From positions 504,750,792 to 504,814,791 of the forward strand of contig CM046882.1 in NCBI GenBank assembly GCA_025667525.1: a stretch of DNA of 64,000 bases. The letters run 5' to 3'. Source of the DNA: Glebionis coronaria (lineage: Eukaryota > Streptophyta > Magnoliopsida > Asterales > Asteraceae). How positions within the stretch are numbered: the first letter of the stretch is position 1; each line of letters begins with the position of its first letter. The notes under the pieces were generated by a model, which saw nothing but the letters and a program-made list of their open reading frames with translations, made no database searches and was not told where the DNA came from. The translations under genes were made by a program, and so were the position numbers. Shown here piece by piece: positions 11,300 through 23,391 of the stretch.

Positions 11300-12901
11300 A
11301 AGGACTAAACATTATTTCAAATTCAACATTCTTTTCTTCAATTCGAAGTTTCATCTTTACTTTTACTTTTGAATATATCAAACTCCCTTTTGTCAATTGG
11401 AAGCTTTCTTTATATAACTAAACGAAACTCAAGTTTAAAAAATAGTATCATTTTAGGCTCAAATTTATATATAAAAGATGTTAACGCATTTTACTCAACT
11501 CCCGTACGGGTCACTGAAAATGAGCTTCCTAAAAACAGGTTAACCAGTTGCGGGTGTTCGATAATATGCAGATTAAGTACGTGTTCGATAATTAGTACGA
11601 GTATCTTGTTTCATGTACACATGAACTAAAATCCATTCTGTTCTCGTTTATTCATATACTCATCCTGTTCAAAAACGTTCGAATTTCTGTGTGTGATTGC
11701 TTAGATAGACATTTACTAAAGTTAATTAGCAAGTAATGTACGCCCTTTCTCCAAGCTAGAACTTATAGTGATGTTCATCTTAATTATTATGGATATTCTG
11801 TTTCATCTTCTACCTGAACTTAATTAACTTATAGGTATGTTCTACTTCATCTTAATTATCTTATATATACTTCTGAATATAAGATTGAAAAATACCATAG
11901 TGTTTAACAAACACGAGAAACGTCAATGACGACTAGCTTAAGTTAGTAATGGATGAGTCATCTTTGCACCCGACAAAACACCCTTGCTATATAAATTAAT
12001 TAAGGTGTTTGAGCGGTCCAGTATCTCGTGATCCTGAGCCTTGACGTGTTGTCGTATTATTAGTTTTTCTAGTTTAGAGCGTACGCCAAAAGTTCAACAT
12101 AGACCATTTTTTATGCAAAGGCCTAATGAACCTATCTCACTCTGACTTTGTAAAATCAGATATAATTCGTATGGCACTTGTAGGAAATACCGAGATTAAA
12201 ACTCTAGCTTGATATTATGGCCCTCAAGGATCATATAAGAATACTCAGGTCTCTTTTTCTTTCAACAACGTAAGTCTGTGATAGAAACCCTTATGTTAAT
12301 AGACTTCTAGCGCCTTGTTTCTTCTTTAAAACTCAAAATATGTGAACGCCCAACGGCGGAAAAAGTTAAGGACAAGTTTCAACATACCAAAGGTTTGCAA
12401 ACCTTGTGAATCTCCGGTGCAACTGATTTAGAGAGCTTGTATACCAGAAACCTTGAAGGTCATAACTTCATAGATCTTGAAACTCTTAAATTGAAAAACT
12501 GCCATGTGGTCGGAAATATCATGTCTTTCAGTTTTCCATTGGAACATTAAGGTCATGTGGGATTAAACACACTGCAAATGGAGATTCTTCCCATGCTTAA
12601 AGCATAGCTACATAGGTGCTACTTTACCAATTTGACTCACTATTGTTTCAAATGCACGATAACAGTAGAATTGTAGAAATCAAGTAAATACACAGATGAA
12701 ACTTTGATAGCAACTATGGAACTTGTTACACCAAATTAAGTAGAACAGTTGAGCGAAAACTATATGACTCAGACAGGAAAATCTCCCGACTGAGAATTAA
12801 TACAAATAATAAATTTAGATGAGAAAAAGAGTATTAATGTAATACATATCATAGTCTCTTTTTTCTCATAAATTGAAATTGCAAGTTCTATAGTCCGGCA
12901 T
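11300..12901. other. Boundary between DC1 units A and B plus 3' flank of unit B
   Basis: No supported gene. 11300-11770 is the 5' flank of unit A and matches 55040-55510 beyond unit D, including an unoccupied version of the TE2/TE3 target (CCGTACGGGTCACTG near 11505). From about 11830 the sequence matches the 3' flanks of the other units, as in ACTTATAGGTATGTTC and the AACCTTGAAGGTCATAACTT stretch. Confidence 0.6.
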
Positions 12902-13799
12902 TCACGGAAAATAACCATTAATATCTTGATTATCAAAGCAAGATACATACTTAGGAGTTTTCCTTCTTCGACCAAATGTTAATGGATGTTTATGATACCA
13001 GGGAGTTTTAGTGCCCTCAAACCAAGTGTTTGCGAAATCATGAACCAACTAATGCAAGCAAGGTGAAAATAACTTTTGTATTTAGGATCCATTTCCGCCT
13101 CACAAATATCACAATAGAAATCTTCCGGATGATTTTGACGGGGGGATACGTCAGTAGGATTTCATATCCTTTGCAATTGAACAAGGGACTGTGCCACTGT
13201 GGCCCCCTCATTGCACAATTCAAGCATGATTGGAAGTGACAAGCCTTGCAAGAATAGATTATGCATCTATATATATAATTATATGCCATATGTTGCATGA
13301 TTTACAGACAACATTGGGATCAATAAGTTGTATAAGAGGATGGTTGGGGTATTCGTGTTTAATGGTTTTCGGTAAAATACATAATTTACACAAAGGTAAA
13401 ACTTGCACAAATGATCACGTCAAGGGTAATGTCTGGGTGAAGTTGATGTTGTAATGTTCGGGGTAGTTTAGCACAATATTTGTGGAGAGTGAATGAACAT
13501 CCATCTTTGCAGCATCTTCAACGGACATGTAAATGCGCGTGACATGCGAAAATGCAGCAAACTGGTTACGCCTTCACTAGCATCAAAATTGCTTGGATCA
13601 TCTCTGAAACCATGTACATTTGTATTTAGAGGCGCGTAAATCATAAAACCACACAATAAAGATAAAAATTAGTTCACTTTACCTTGGAGTAGAAGGTTGT
13701 ATCTGTGCATTCGTGGCACATACTATATAGGCAAAATATATACAGTATCCACAATGATACAACAATGTATCCATCCCGTCGAATGTATTTGTTACAAAA
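12902..13799 (-). pseudogene. DC1-domain gene, unit B, C-terminal part (cut by TE1)
   Basis: Minus-strand continuation of the DC1 gene whose N-terminal part lies at 22794-23165 on the far side of TE1. Recognisable pieces are the CATKA-like ACATNAQIQPSTPR segment and splice donor near 13683-13720, the LDASEG-like second exon (about 13470-13610), and a C-terminal module (CKACHFQSCLNCAMRGP) near 13200-13270. Reading frames shift several times (13038-13298 and 13468-13656 are in different frames). The C-terminus ends with a TGA at 12902-12904. It lacks the segment, present in A and C, that reads TTTGTGATTATGTCAAT, which groups it with unit D. Dead both by frameshift and by the 9-kb insertion. Confidence 0.7.
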
Positions 13800-14258
13800 T
13801 GTAGAAAAATATGGTTAGACGATTCAACAACACTTTCATTCACTTCAAACAATCAAAGGAACAAGAGAGAGTTTAAATAAATCAAATCCACCATAGTCTC
13901 AACTGGTGTGGATCTATTATGTAACCTGATAATAGTTTTACAAAACAATGAAACAAAAATACTAGATGAATAACCCAGAAATAAAGAAAGATATGTGTGA
14001 CGCCATTGATGGCTGCACAAGGAAAACACACACACACCAAACTTAACCCTAACTCAAAATGAGTTAGGGTATTATAAGTTAGACATTGCAACGTTCCACC
14101 CAAACACGCTTGGGCCTTCAACCCAAAAGCCCAATAAGTCCAACGGCTAGCCCTTAATAAACTTCGCTCCCCTTGTCCATCTTTACACCCTGAAAATAAG
14201 AGAAAAGGCAAAGTTAGTCCTTGTAACTTTCGAATATCAGATTACAAGGATTTTAACA
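13800..14258 (-). repeat. TE1 3' LTR
   Basis: 459 bp, TGTAGAAAAATATGG...GGATTTTAACA; bordered inside by the polypurine tract TAAGGGGGA (minus strand) that overlaps the pol stop codon. Confidence 0.95.
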
Positions 14259-14264
14259 TCCCCC

Positions 14265-16586
14265 TTAATCTGATATTCTATACAAGTCAAGCATTCCCAG
14301 TTTTTCAACCAGGTATGCATGCTGTGGTGTATCCAACCCTTTGGTAAAGATGTCTGCAATTTGATTTGCAGACTCTACCTTTTGAGTCCTAACCACCCCA
14401 TTCAAGATCTTTTCCCTCACAAAATGTAGGTCAATTTCAAGGTGTTTAGTTCTCTCATGAAACACTGGGTTGGCAGCAATTTTGATTGCTGAGTTACTGT
14501 CACAATAAAGATCCACAGGCAAAAGATTGCTACATTTCAAATCTTTTAGAATTTTTAGGATCCAAATGACTTCACTAGTCACTGAGGCTAGAGCTCTATA
14601 CTCAGCCTCAGCAGATGACTTAGAGAGAGTAATTTGTTTTTTGCTTTTCCAAGACACAAGGTTATCATTCACAAAGACACAATACCCAGTAACTGATTTC
14701 CTAGTGACAATACACTTAGCCCAATCAGCATCAGAAAAAGCTTTAAGAGTCATACCTGTGTGATTCTTAACATGAATACCCAAACCTGGATCACCCTTTA
14801 AGTATCTAAGAATCTTAAAAGCAGTCTTCAAGTGAGACCTCAAGGGTGAGTGCATAAACTGACTAAGACAATGAACAGCATAGGAAATATCAGGTATGGT
14901 ATTGGTCAGATATATCAGCTTGCCCATAAGCTTTTGGTAATCCACAATGTTTTCCAACAAGGGATCATCATCACAAGGTTGATTAGAAATGGTCAGTTTA
15001 GAAGGTAAAGGTGTCTTGGAGGGTTTGCAAGCAAGCATACCATATTCAGACAAAACATCAAGAACATACTTTCTTTGATTCAAACATATTCCATCTTTAG
15101 TATCAACAACTTCAATTCCCAAAAAATATTGCAGTTTTCCCAAATCTTTTATTTTGAAATTACTTTTCAAAAAAAGTTTGAAGTTGTCAATCTCTTTTTT
15201 GTTGTTCCCAGTAACAATAATATCATCAACATAAACAAGCACAGCAATAAAACACTTATGGCAATCCTTAGTATACAAGGAGTAATCAGACTTGCTTCGC
15301 ACAAACCCATTCTCAATTAAGACAGAAGTGAGCTTAGCATTCCATTGTCTAGGAGACTGTTTCAGACCATAAATAGACTTTTTAAGCCTACAAAGAAGCT
15401 TTGGATTATCAGAGTAAAACCCTTGTGGGGGTTTCATGTAGACAGTCTCATCCAATTCACCATACAAGAAGGCATTGTTTATATCTAATTGGTAAATAGG
15501 CCAACCTTGGTTAACAGCAAGGTTAATCAAGCATCTAATGGTAGCCATTTTAACAACAGGAGAGAAAGTTTCCTCATAATCAATTCCCTCTTTTTGACCA
15601 CAACCCATGGCAACCAGTCTGGCCTTATACCTCTCAATCTCACCACTGGATTTAAACTTAAGTTTCCAAACCCACTTAGAATTTAAGGCAGTCCTATCAG
15701 GAGGCAATTCAACTAAGTCCCAAGTGTCATTTTCAAGCAAGGCAGCAAACTCAACATTCATAGCATCTACCCATTCAGGACTTTGACAAGCCTAAAAAAA
15801 ACTCCTAGGTTCACTACTCTTATTTAACTGAGTAACAAAACATAACACATCTCTTTTAATTTTGGAATAACCAACAAATTTCTCAATCCCATACTTGACC
15901 TTGGAATCCACAACAAAATCATTGTAATTTTTTGGAAAAACAGAAGGTCTAGAAGACCTTCTCACACCCTGATTACCCTGAGCATTAGTATTAGAAATAC
16001 CACCCAAGTCATGTCCATGCAAAGGAAGGCTTGGGTGAAATTCTAAGTTTCCTTCAGATATATGTGTTTCATCAAGTGTAGCAGCCTCAACACTTGGACT
16101 GGCATCAATGGTATCATTGCTAGAAGCAATGTATCCATTGTCACCTAGACCCAAGTCTGGGTTACCAGCACTTGGTGACTTACTGTCACCATTATGAACA
16201 TTAGTAACTCTCTCATCATCATTAGGAAGCTCAGGGTTTTCCAAATAAAAAAAGGTTAAAACTTTGTCATTTTGAGAAACATCAACATCTTGGTCCTTAT
16301 TCTTTTTATTCAAAACAGTATCCTTAAAAGGAACAATAGATTCAAAAAACTTGACATCTCTAGAAACAAAGAACTGATGTCTATCAAGACTATAAAGTTT
16401 ATAACCCTTTTGCAAATTAGAAAAACCCATCATAACACATTTTTCAGATCTACTGGTAAGTTTATCATGACTATTCAAGATAGTAGCAAAACAAAGACAA
16501 CCAAAGGTCCTAATATGAGAGAGATTAGGAGATGTGTTATACATCATCTCATAAGGAGATCTACCATTTAGAACAGAAGAGGGCAA
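14265..16586 (-). pseudogene. TE1 pol: integrase C-terminus, reverse transcriptase and RNase H
   Basis: Copies element RNA into DNA and degrades the RNA strand. Reading from 16586 there is the integrase C-terminal part (LPSSVLNGRSPYEMMY...), then from about 15790 the RT domain with NSKWVWKLKF, QLDINNAFLYGELDE and the catalytic YVDDIIVTGN near 15215. RNase H follows (FSDADWAKC, KSSAEAEYRALA, YCDSNSAIKIA) up to the TAA at 14265. A single in-frame TAG at 15792-15794 separates integrase from RT; otherwise the frame is open for over 750 codons. The upstream integrase half is at 19286-21608, beyond the nested insertion, which by itself makes this copy non-functional. Confidence 0.9.
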
Positions 16587-16587
16587 T

Positions 16588-17165
16588 TGTTGGGTCAAAA
16601 AATTGATGTGGCAGAAACTCAAAAACGAAGAAAACATGAAGAAATTGTCCAAGCGTTGTCAAGAGTTAATCAAGCGTTGACATGTACAATTTAGGCGTTG
16701 ATAGCTCAAGAGTTGTCATGTACAATGTAAGCATTGTTACATGCAATTCAAGCATTGACAAAACGTAGACAAAGAAGCTTATGGAAGCTTCTATTTAGAT
16801 AAACATGCAAAAGATATTCTGCATAAGTTTATTTAAATAGAAGATTTACTTGTTTATTCATCATTATCTCTTGTAAACCCTAATCCTTACACTATAAAAG
16901 GAACCAAGGGTCTTAGGTTTTAATCATTCAATTCATTCACAATGTAAACCTAAAGTGTGTGTCGACTAGACGTGGGATTCAATGTATACACGTCTAGTGG
17001 TTGTTGATTATCAATATAATTAATAATCCATTTGTTTTTAATTCATGTTATTGTGCCTAAACACCTTGTTAATGTGTTGTGTTCTTATTCCGCTTTGATT
17101 GTATAATCATACGAACATGATGCATTCCTAGTTGCTTAAAAGATCCGGAAACCAAGGTTTCCACA
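16588..17165 (+). repeat. 5' LTR of the nested element
   Basis: About 578 bp, TGTTGGGTC...GTTTCCACA, with a TATA-like CACTATAAAAGG near 16890 and five GCGTTGAC/GCATTGAC-type short repeats in its first 170 bp. Confidence 0.85.
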
Positions 17166-18731
17166 ATTGGTATCAGAGCCTCGTGGCTCGTGATGCTAGG
17201 ACCAACAAGGTGTTCGTGTTTCGAGAAGAAAAGAAAAATCCGTCTAGGGTTTTTCTGGACGTTTTTGTGTGCGCAGCAGCATTCAGAAGGCCATAACGTT
17301 TTATTGAACCGTTGGATCGCCACGAAATTTTATATGTGTGTTCTACATACATATATGTAAACATCCACCGGAGGGATTGTCGAGATCTATCCCCCAAAAA
17401 AAGTTATTAAGCGTCGAAGTCAGCAGGGGTCATATGCTGTTTTCTGTGAACAGTAATAGTAAAAACGCGATTTCTCCTTCGTTAACCGTTAGATCATCGT
17501 GAAATTCTATCTGTAGGTTCTTGACACTTATGTCTAGGATCTCACTGAAGGGATCTTCGATCTGAGCATTTATGAAGAAGTTATTCGCTGTCGAAGTTCA
17601 CTGCAGTTTATGGATTTTCACATGAAATAATGATTTAGGGTTTATAAAACCCTAGATCAATTAGCCGCTGATGGGAGTTATTTAGACGCTGATAAGGCAT
17701 GGATGAGACGCTGATGACGTCAGCGTTTGGGACAAGACGCTGACAAGGTTTAAAGTTGACGCTGACGTTTGTTATTTAGGCGCTGACAGGCTTAATTTGG
17801 ACGCTGACAGAATAAGTCAACGCTGATAGGTTGACAGTGTTGTCCGATATATGGTATTTCAAGCGCTGATAAGTATTGTCCGATATTGGACAATACATCT
17901 GGTAAAGATATTAGACAGAAGAGGATGTTGGACAACACAAGGAAGGCTGCTGTTTGAGAAAATAGGTACGTTTTGAGCACACAAAAAGGAGGATTATACA
18001 CACGAAGGTACATGGAATCTCCGTTTTAGTATAGAATATCATGATGATATTAATGGCTCGGATATTTTGAAAGGGATTAATGATTTTTTTAAGTAAGTTA
18101 GCAACCATTCATGAAGAATTTTATTGGATTATGTAATCGGAATAGCCTTGTGAAAGAGTTATTCGTTGACAGCCTTTTACATATGAAGATATTGACTTGT
18201 CATGAAGAGGTGTTGGCTTAAGGGGAAGAATTCTTATGGTAAGTTTGATGATTGAAGAAGATTTTCGCGAGTTTGTGTTCTGTTATATCTTCAAATGTCA
18301 AAGCAAGTTTGAAGATAACTTGTTTGTGCTTTACATGGTTGGTGATGAAGACTTGTCATAACACTTGAAGGAGTTACATTATCGTGCTCAGTGTCTCACA
18401 AAGGATGAGAATATTGACAAGGGATCGAGGTCTACTTATACTTTGTGCCATGAGTATAAGTTCTTCATCACATGGATTAAACAAGACATGGAACATAGGT
18501 TTGGGTTATTCTACTTCTACATCAAAAATATCATATTAATTGTTCTTCAAGATCATTACAAAGAGCTACATTTGGAGAATCTTCAAAGATTGCATACATT
18601 GTTTACTTTCCTGTTGATGTGACAAAAAGGGGAAGAAATACGTGCTACACTTGAGGGGAAGCAATTTAAAGATCATGTACAACTTACAAGAGATACACAT
18701 AGAGTTTTGCCACCATCAACTAGGGGAAGAT
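17166..18731 (+). other. Internal region of the nested element, non-coding
   Basis: Starts at the primer site and ends at the polypurine tract. The longest ORFs (85 and 60 codons near 18365-18824) show no retroelement domain. Between 17664 and 17870 the motif CGCTGA(C/T) occurs nine times, mostly as GACGCTGAC or GACGCTGAT, at spacings near 20 bp. A 20-bp string at 17832-17851 is also found in the LTR of TE2/TE3. Confidence 0.75.
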
Positions 18732-19285
18732 TGTTGGGTCAAAAAGTTGATGTGGCAGAAACTCAAAAACGAAGAAAACATGAAGAAATTGTCCAAGCAT
18801 TGTCAAGAGTTAATCAAGCGTTGACATGTACAATTTAGGCGTTGATAGCTCAAGAGTTTTCATGTACAATGTAAGCATTGTTACATGCAATTCAAGCATT
18901 GACAAAATGTAGACAAAGAAGCTTATGGAAGCTTCTATTTAGATAAACATGCAAAAGATATTCTGCATAAGTTTATTTAAATAGAAGATTTACTTGTTTA
19001 TTCATCATTATCTCTTGTAAACCCTAATCCTTACACTATAAAAGGAACCAAGGGTCTTAGGTTTTAATCATTCAATTCATTCACAATGTAAACCTAAAGT
19101 GTGTGTCGACTAGACGTGGGATTCAATGTATACACGTCTAGTGGTTGTTGATTATCAATATAATTAACAATCCATTTGTTTTTAATTCATGTTATTGTGT
19201 CTAAACACCTTGTTAATGTGTTGTGTTCTTATTCCGCTTTGATTGTATAATCATGAACATGATGCATTCCTAGTTGCTTAAAAGA
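18732..19285 (+). repeat. 3' LTR of the nested element (end-truncated)
   Basis: Same sequence as 16588-17140 with a few substitutions; it breaks off after CTTAAAAGA where the 5' LTR continues for about 22 more bases. Confidence 0.85.
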
Positions 19286-19334
19286 AAGCTGTTGATAAGA
19301 TAAGTAGCAGTTAGAATGCATTCAGTCCAAAATC

Positions 19335-21608
19335 TTAAGGGTATTCCCCCCCCTGAAACATAAGGCATCTGGTCACATTAAGGAGATGCCTATGTTTCCT
19401 TTCAACAACCCCATTTTGTTGTGGAGTATAAGCACAAAAGGTTTGATGTATAATACCTTTGTTATTACAGAATGTCTGAAAAGTATGGTTAACAAACTCA
19501 GTCCCATTGTCACTTCTGAAAATTTTAACATCTTTTTCAAATTGGTTTTTTAACAAGTTGTAAAAAATCTCAATAGATTTACCAACTTCATCTTTGGTTT
19601 TTAACAAATAAACCCAAACAGCTCTTGTGTAATCATCCACAATGGTCAAGAAAAATCTATGGCCAGTATGATTAGTCACCCTATATGGTCCCCAAACATC
19701 CAAATGTACTAATTCACCAAGAGCTCTAGTTTTATGTTCACTTAGAGGAAATGGTTCTCTAATTTGTTTAGCCCTTTGACATATTTCATAAAACTCATGT
19801 TGATCAATGCAACTAATTTTTAAAGAATCTTTTAGTACATTTAGGGCTGGGTCAGCAGGGTGACCCAATCTACAATGCCAGTCATGTTTGGACAAGGAGT
19901 AAGTAATCACATGAGAATCATTAACACATGTGTTACCTTCTACATCTAAATAGTACAAACTACCACACTGTCTACCAGTCCCCAAGATTTTTTTGAGATT
20001 GAAATCCTGATTAACAAAGAAACATTTATTTTCATCAAACACCACTAAGATTTTGTTATCCTTAGCTAATTTATGAACAGACACCAAAGTCACACAATAA
20101 TCAGGAATAACAAGCACATCAAACAACACAAGTCCATTAGAAAGTTTAAGATTTCCAATTTTGGAGATGATAGCTTCAGTCCCATTGGGATGAGCTACTT
20201 TAATGTTAAGGTGTGATATATCAAAAACATTTTCTAATTCAGAATCATTATTGGTCGTATGTTTATTAGCCCCAGAATCAACAACCTTCCCATTGTTCCC
20301 AATTTTGGACTTGATGTTTGTGTTAGAACAAAAAAACTTCTCAAAGTTATCATTAAAAATCTTACTATTGTTAAAGTAAGTACCTGCCATATTGGCATGA
20401 ACATTTCCAGAGTCACTAGTGATTCCCTTGTTTTCTTTAAACATAGAGAGTAAGGTAGCAAGTTGCTCATCACTGAAACCAGATGAAGAGGATGTTCCAA
20501 CAGAAATGTTAGAGACATTTTTTCCCTTGTTACCTTGCCCTCCCTTTTTCTTACCAAAATCAGGAGGGTACCCAATGATCTTGAAGCACCTATCAATAGT
20601 GTGCCCATTGTACCCACAATTTTCACAAATCAACTCAGAGTTACCATTACCAAAAGGTCTAGGACCAGAATTACTAGGAACATTAGGTCTAAATCCAGTG
20701 GTGGGAGTGCTAGGTCTAAAACCCCCATTGTTGCCAAAATTAAAATTGGGTCTGAAGTTACCACCATTATAATTTCCTTGGTTATTGGACTGATTTCTTT
20801 GAGTATTATTATTTCTAGCAGGCCCATTAGAGAAGAAAGCAGAAGTCTGAGTCCTTTGAGAAGAACTAGCAAGGGTACCAGATGCCAACCTATGAGACTC
20901 CTCACTGGAAATTATGGCATAGGCACCTTTCACATCAGGCAAGGTCTCTCTAGAGAGAATAGAGCTTCTAATGCTCATGTAAGAATCATCCAAACCCATC
21001 AAGAATTGCATAAGTTTTAACAACTGATTATGTTTTTTAAATTCACCAGAAGCAGAACACACACAATTAGGCAACTCAATCATAGCATCATATTGCTTCC
21101 AATAAGCATTTAACTTGTGGTAATAATCAGACAAATTAGATCCATTTTGTTTGAGAGTGTTAATCTTGTGATGCAAATTGAAGATGACAGAGCCATCAAC
21201 TTTATGATAAGTCTCTTTTAACTCATTCCAAACATGCTTAGCCCTTTTTGAAAAAATTTGACCAAGGAAAAGTTCCTCAGAAATTGAGTTTAAAATCCAC
21301 CCAAGGACTACAGCATTAACTATATCCCACTGTTTACCCAAAATTTCATTAGTTATAGATCTTTCACAAGACCCATCTATAAAACCAATTTTGTTTTTTC
21401 CTTCCAAAGCTAACAACATAGCATTAGCCCAAATCTGATAGTTTTCAGTCCCTTTAAGTTTAACACTCACAACAGTTAAGACAGCCGTATCATTGGGGTG
21501 CAAATGCAAAGGGTCACTCAAGTCCAACTTGCTAATGAGTGTGACAGGATCTGTCACACTCAAGGTCTCATCATCACCATGGACTGACTCATTCTCATGA
21601 TCAGTCAT
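19335..21608 (-). pseudogene. TE1 gag, protease and N-terminal integrase
   Basis: Starts at the ATG of MTDHENESVHGDDE and stays open for 757 codons. Gag N-terminus with the YQIWANAMLLAL helix of the UBN2 family (about residue 58), an Asn/Gly-rich linker, a zinc knuckle C-E-N-C-G-Y-N-G-H-T (about 330), the aspartic protease motif VDSGANKH (about 443), the gag-pre-integrase HRxxH-type WHCRLGHP (about 572), and the integrase core with LDVWGP, FRSDNGTEF and NGVVERKHR supplying D, D and E. The frame ends early because a run of eight C (19346-19353 on plus) adds one base, after which coding resumes out of frame until the nested element. Otherwise this half looks competent. Confidence 0.9.
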
Positions 21609-22329
21609 GGTGAGGGGTCAAAAAAGGTGTAAATAAACTCACAACACTGCCAACTAAGTTCCCAGGCTTCCAAACTACTCAAGGGTGGCAGGTCAAGGGC
21701 AAGCAATGAGTGAGGATCCAAGAATAATGGGTCAGAATAAAAAGACAACCAACCCAAAGCAAAAGAAGCAATAAACAAACAAAAAACAATTAGCAAGTAA
21801 GGGAGAGAGTATAGAGGTGTTACAGTGATGCCAACCAAAGCACAATCGAACTGATATATCTAGATTCACTTAGTCTAGATGATATCAGAACCTCCAAAAG
21901 ACAAACCCTAATTTCCTTCAAGGGAAAAAAGGGAAAGTCTATTCCAGCAAGAGAATAACACCAATCAGCAACCTGTGAGACACAAGAAACAAGCACCACA
22001 AGATCTAGACACAAACAGTAAACCCTAATTTTTACAAAAAATTAGGGGTTTACCACTTATGAGATAGATAATACCACCAGAGTCACAATAACACCACCAA
22101 TTAGTCACCGGAACCAATGAATCAACAAATCCCCAAAAAAGTCAAACCCTAATTTTTTCAAAAAATTAGGGGTTTTGTAAATCGAGAGAGTATAATGCTA
22201 TTCCAATAGCAGATAAACCAGTAAAACCACTTTATAACTTTGTATGAACAAGGAGAAGTATAAAAAACTTTTTTATAAAAAACTTTTCACAATAACAAAG
22301 TCAGATTAGATAACCAGGCTCTGATACCA
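21609..22329 (-). other. TE1 untranslated leader and primer-binding site
   Basis: No gene. It contains two AAACCCTAATTTTT-type blocks about 120 bp apart (22020-22055 and 22140-22175) and, against the LTR, the complement of TGGTATCAGAGCC used to prime minus-strand DNA synthesis. Confidence 0.8.
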
Positions 22330-22788
22330 TGTAGAAAAATATGGTTAGACGATTCAACAACACTTTCATTCACTTCAAACAATCAAAGGAACAAGAGAGA
22401 GTTTAAATAAATCAAATCCACCACAGTCTCAACTGGTGTGGATCTATTATCTAACCTGATAATAGTTTTACAAAACAATGAAACAAAAATACTAGATGAA
22501 TAACCCAGAAATGAAGAAAGATATGTGTGACGCCATTGATGGCTGCACAAGGAAAACACACACACACCAAACTTAACCCTAACTCAAAATGAGTTAGGGT
22601 ATTATAAGCTAGACATTGCAACGTTCCACCCAAACACGCTTGGGCCTTCAACCCAAAAGCCCAATAAGTCCAACGGCTAGCCCTTAATAAACTTCGCTCC
22701 CCTTGTCCATCTTTACACCCTGAAAATAAGAGAAAAGGCAAAGTTAGTCCTTGTAACTTTCGAATATCAGATTACAAGGATTTTAACA
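22330..22788 (-). repeat. TE1 5' LTR
   Basis: 459 bp, nearly identical to 13800-14258; followed by the right copy of the CAAAA duplication. Confidence 0.95.
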
Positions 22789-22793
22789 CAAAA

Positions 22794-23165
22794 TTTGCAA
22801 CAATAACTCAGCGAGTACATGAGATGAAGTGGATGTTCATGGTGATGATGTGGTATATCAACAGTAGGTGCTAAGGAACCACATGTCTTGTGGATCCAAA
22901 AGTCACAACTATCACATCGATAGAATAAGCCTTCATCCGTCACGTTGCAAGCATCACAACGTAATGAAACATGTATGAATTGAAAGGCTAAAGTGTCTTG
23001 TGGGTGGCCTTCATGTTCAAACTTCATCAATGGGTCCTCCTTGTAGTAACTATAACAATTACTAGAAGCAACCCCTTTTGAGTTCTCCTCCTCATCATCA
23101 TCATCATCAGCATCTTTCACGGTACCAAGATTCATCTCCGAGTCGATGAACTTCAGTTGATGCAC
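22794..23165 (-). pseudogene. DC1-domain gene, unit B, N-terminal part (cut by TE1)
   Basis: Starts MHQLKFIDSEMNLG, then the acidic run, HEGHP, the first DC1 module (LRCDACN, YRCDSCDFWIHKTC) and the opening of the second (HPLHLMYSLSYCCKFC). The reading frame then runs into the TE1 LTR. The rest of the gene is at 12902-13799. The start matches units C and D. This half by itself has no frame break, so unit B was probably similar to C and D before TE1 arrived. Confidence 0.75.
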
Positions 23166-23182
23166 CTCATGAACTTCACTAC

Positions 23183-23191
23183 CCTATAAAT
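23183..23191 (-). promoter_or_regulatory. TATA-like box upstream of DC1 unit B
   Basis: TATTTATAG on the minus strand, about 20 bp upstream of the MHQLKF start, the same context as in units C and D. That leaves almost no 5' UTR, so either this ATG or this TATA is not the one used. Confidence 0.35.
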
Positions 23192-23391
23192 AATGGCTAT
23201 AAAGGACTAAAGGTTATTTCAAATTCAACATTCTTTTCTTCAATTCGAAGTTTTCATCTTACTTTTACTTTTGAAACTATCGAAACTCCCTTTTGTGAAT
23301 TGGAAGCTTTCTTTATATATCTAAACAAAACTCAATTTTAAAAAGCAAACTAAATTTAAATGATGTTAACGCATTTCGCTCAACTTACGAA

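Larger units (their letters stand above)
16588..19285 (+). mobile_element. Nested non-autonomous LTR retrotransposon (LARD/TRIM-like)
   Basis: Plus-strand element inside TE1 integrase. Direct LTRs lie at 16588-17165 and 18732-19285. The primer site TGGTATCAGAGCC starts at 17168 and the polypurine tract AGGGGAAGAT ends at 18731. The LTRs differ at about six positions plus a 3-bp gap by eye. The internal 1.57 kb has no gag or pol domain, so it would depend on proteins from another element. The right LTR lacks about the last 22 bp (from TCCGGAAACC onward), and no clean target duplication is visible, which suggests a small deletion at that edge. TE1 coding sequence resumes at about 19286. Confidence 0.85.
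13800..22788 (-). mobile_element. TE1: Ty1-copia LTR retrotransposon inserted in DC1 unit B
   Basis: Near-complete element read on the minus strand, with 459-bp LTRs at 13800-14258 and 22330-22788, a primer site complementary to initiator Met-tRNA (TGGTATCAGAGCC on minus, about 22316-22329), gag-protease-integrase-RT-RNase H in copia order, and a polypurine tract at 14259-14267. The target-site duplication CAAAA (13795-13799 and 22789-22793) is perfect, and units A, C and D show the empty site. The LTRs differ at only about four positions by eye, so the insertion is recent. A non-autonomous element (16588-19285) interrupts its integrase. Confidence 0.95.

Noticed and set aside
20234..21020. 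Long overlapping ORFs (130, 117, 161 and 91 codons) within TE1 gag
   Set aside because: Shadows of the Asn/Gly-rich gag linker in other frames; the real gag-pol frame covers the whole stretch.
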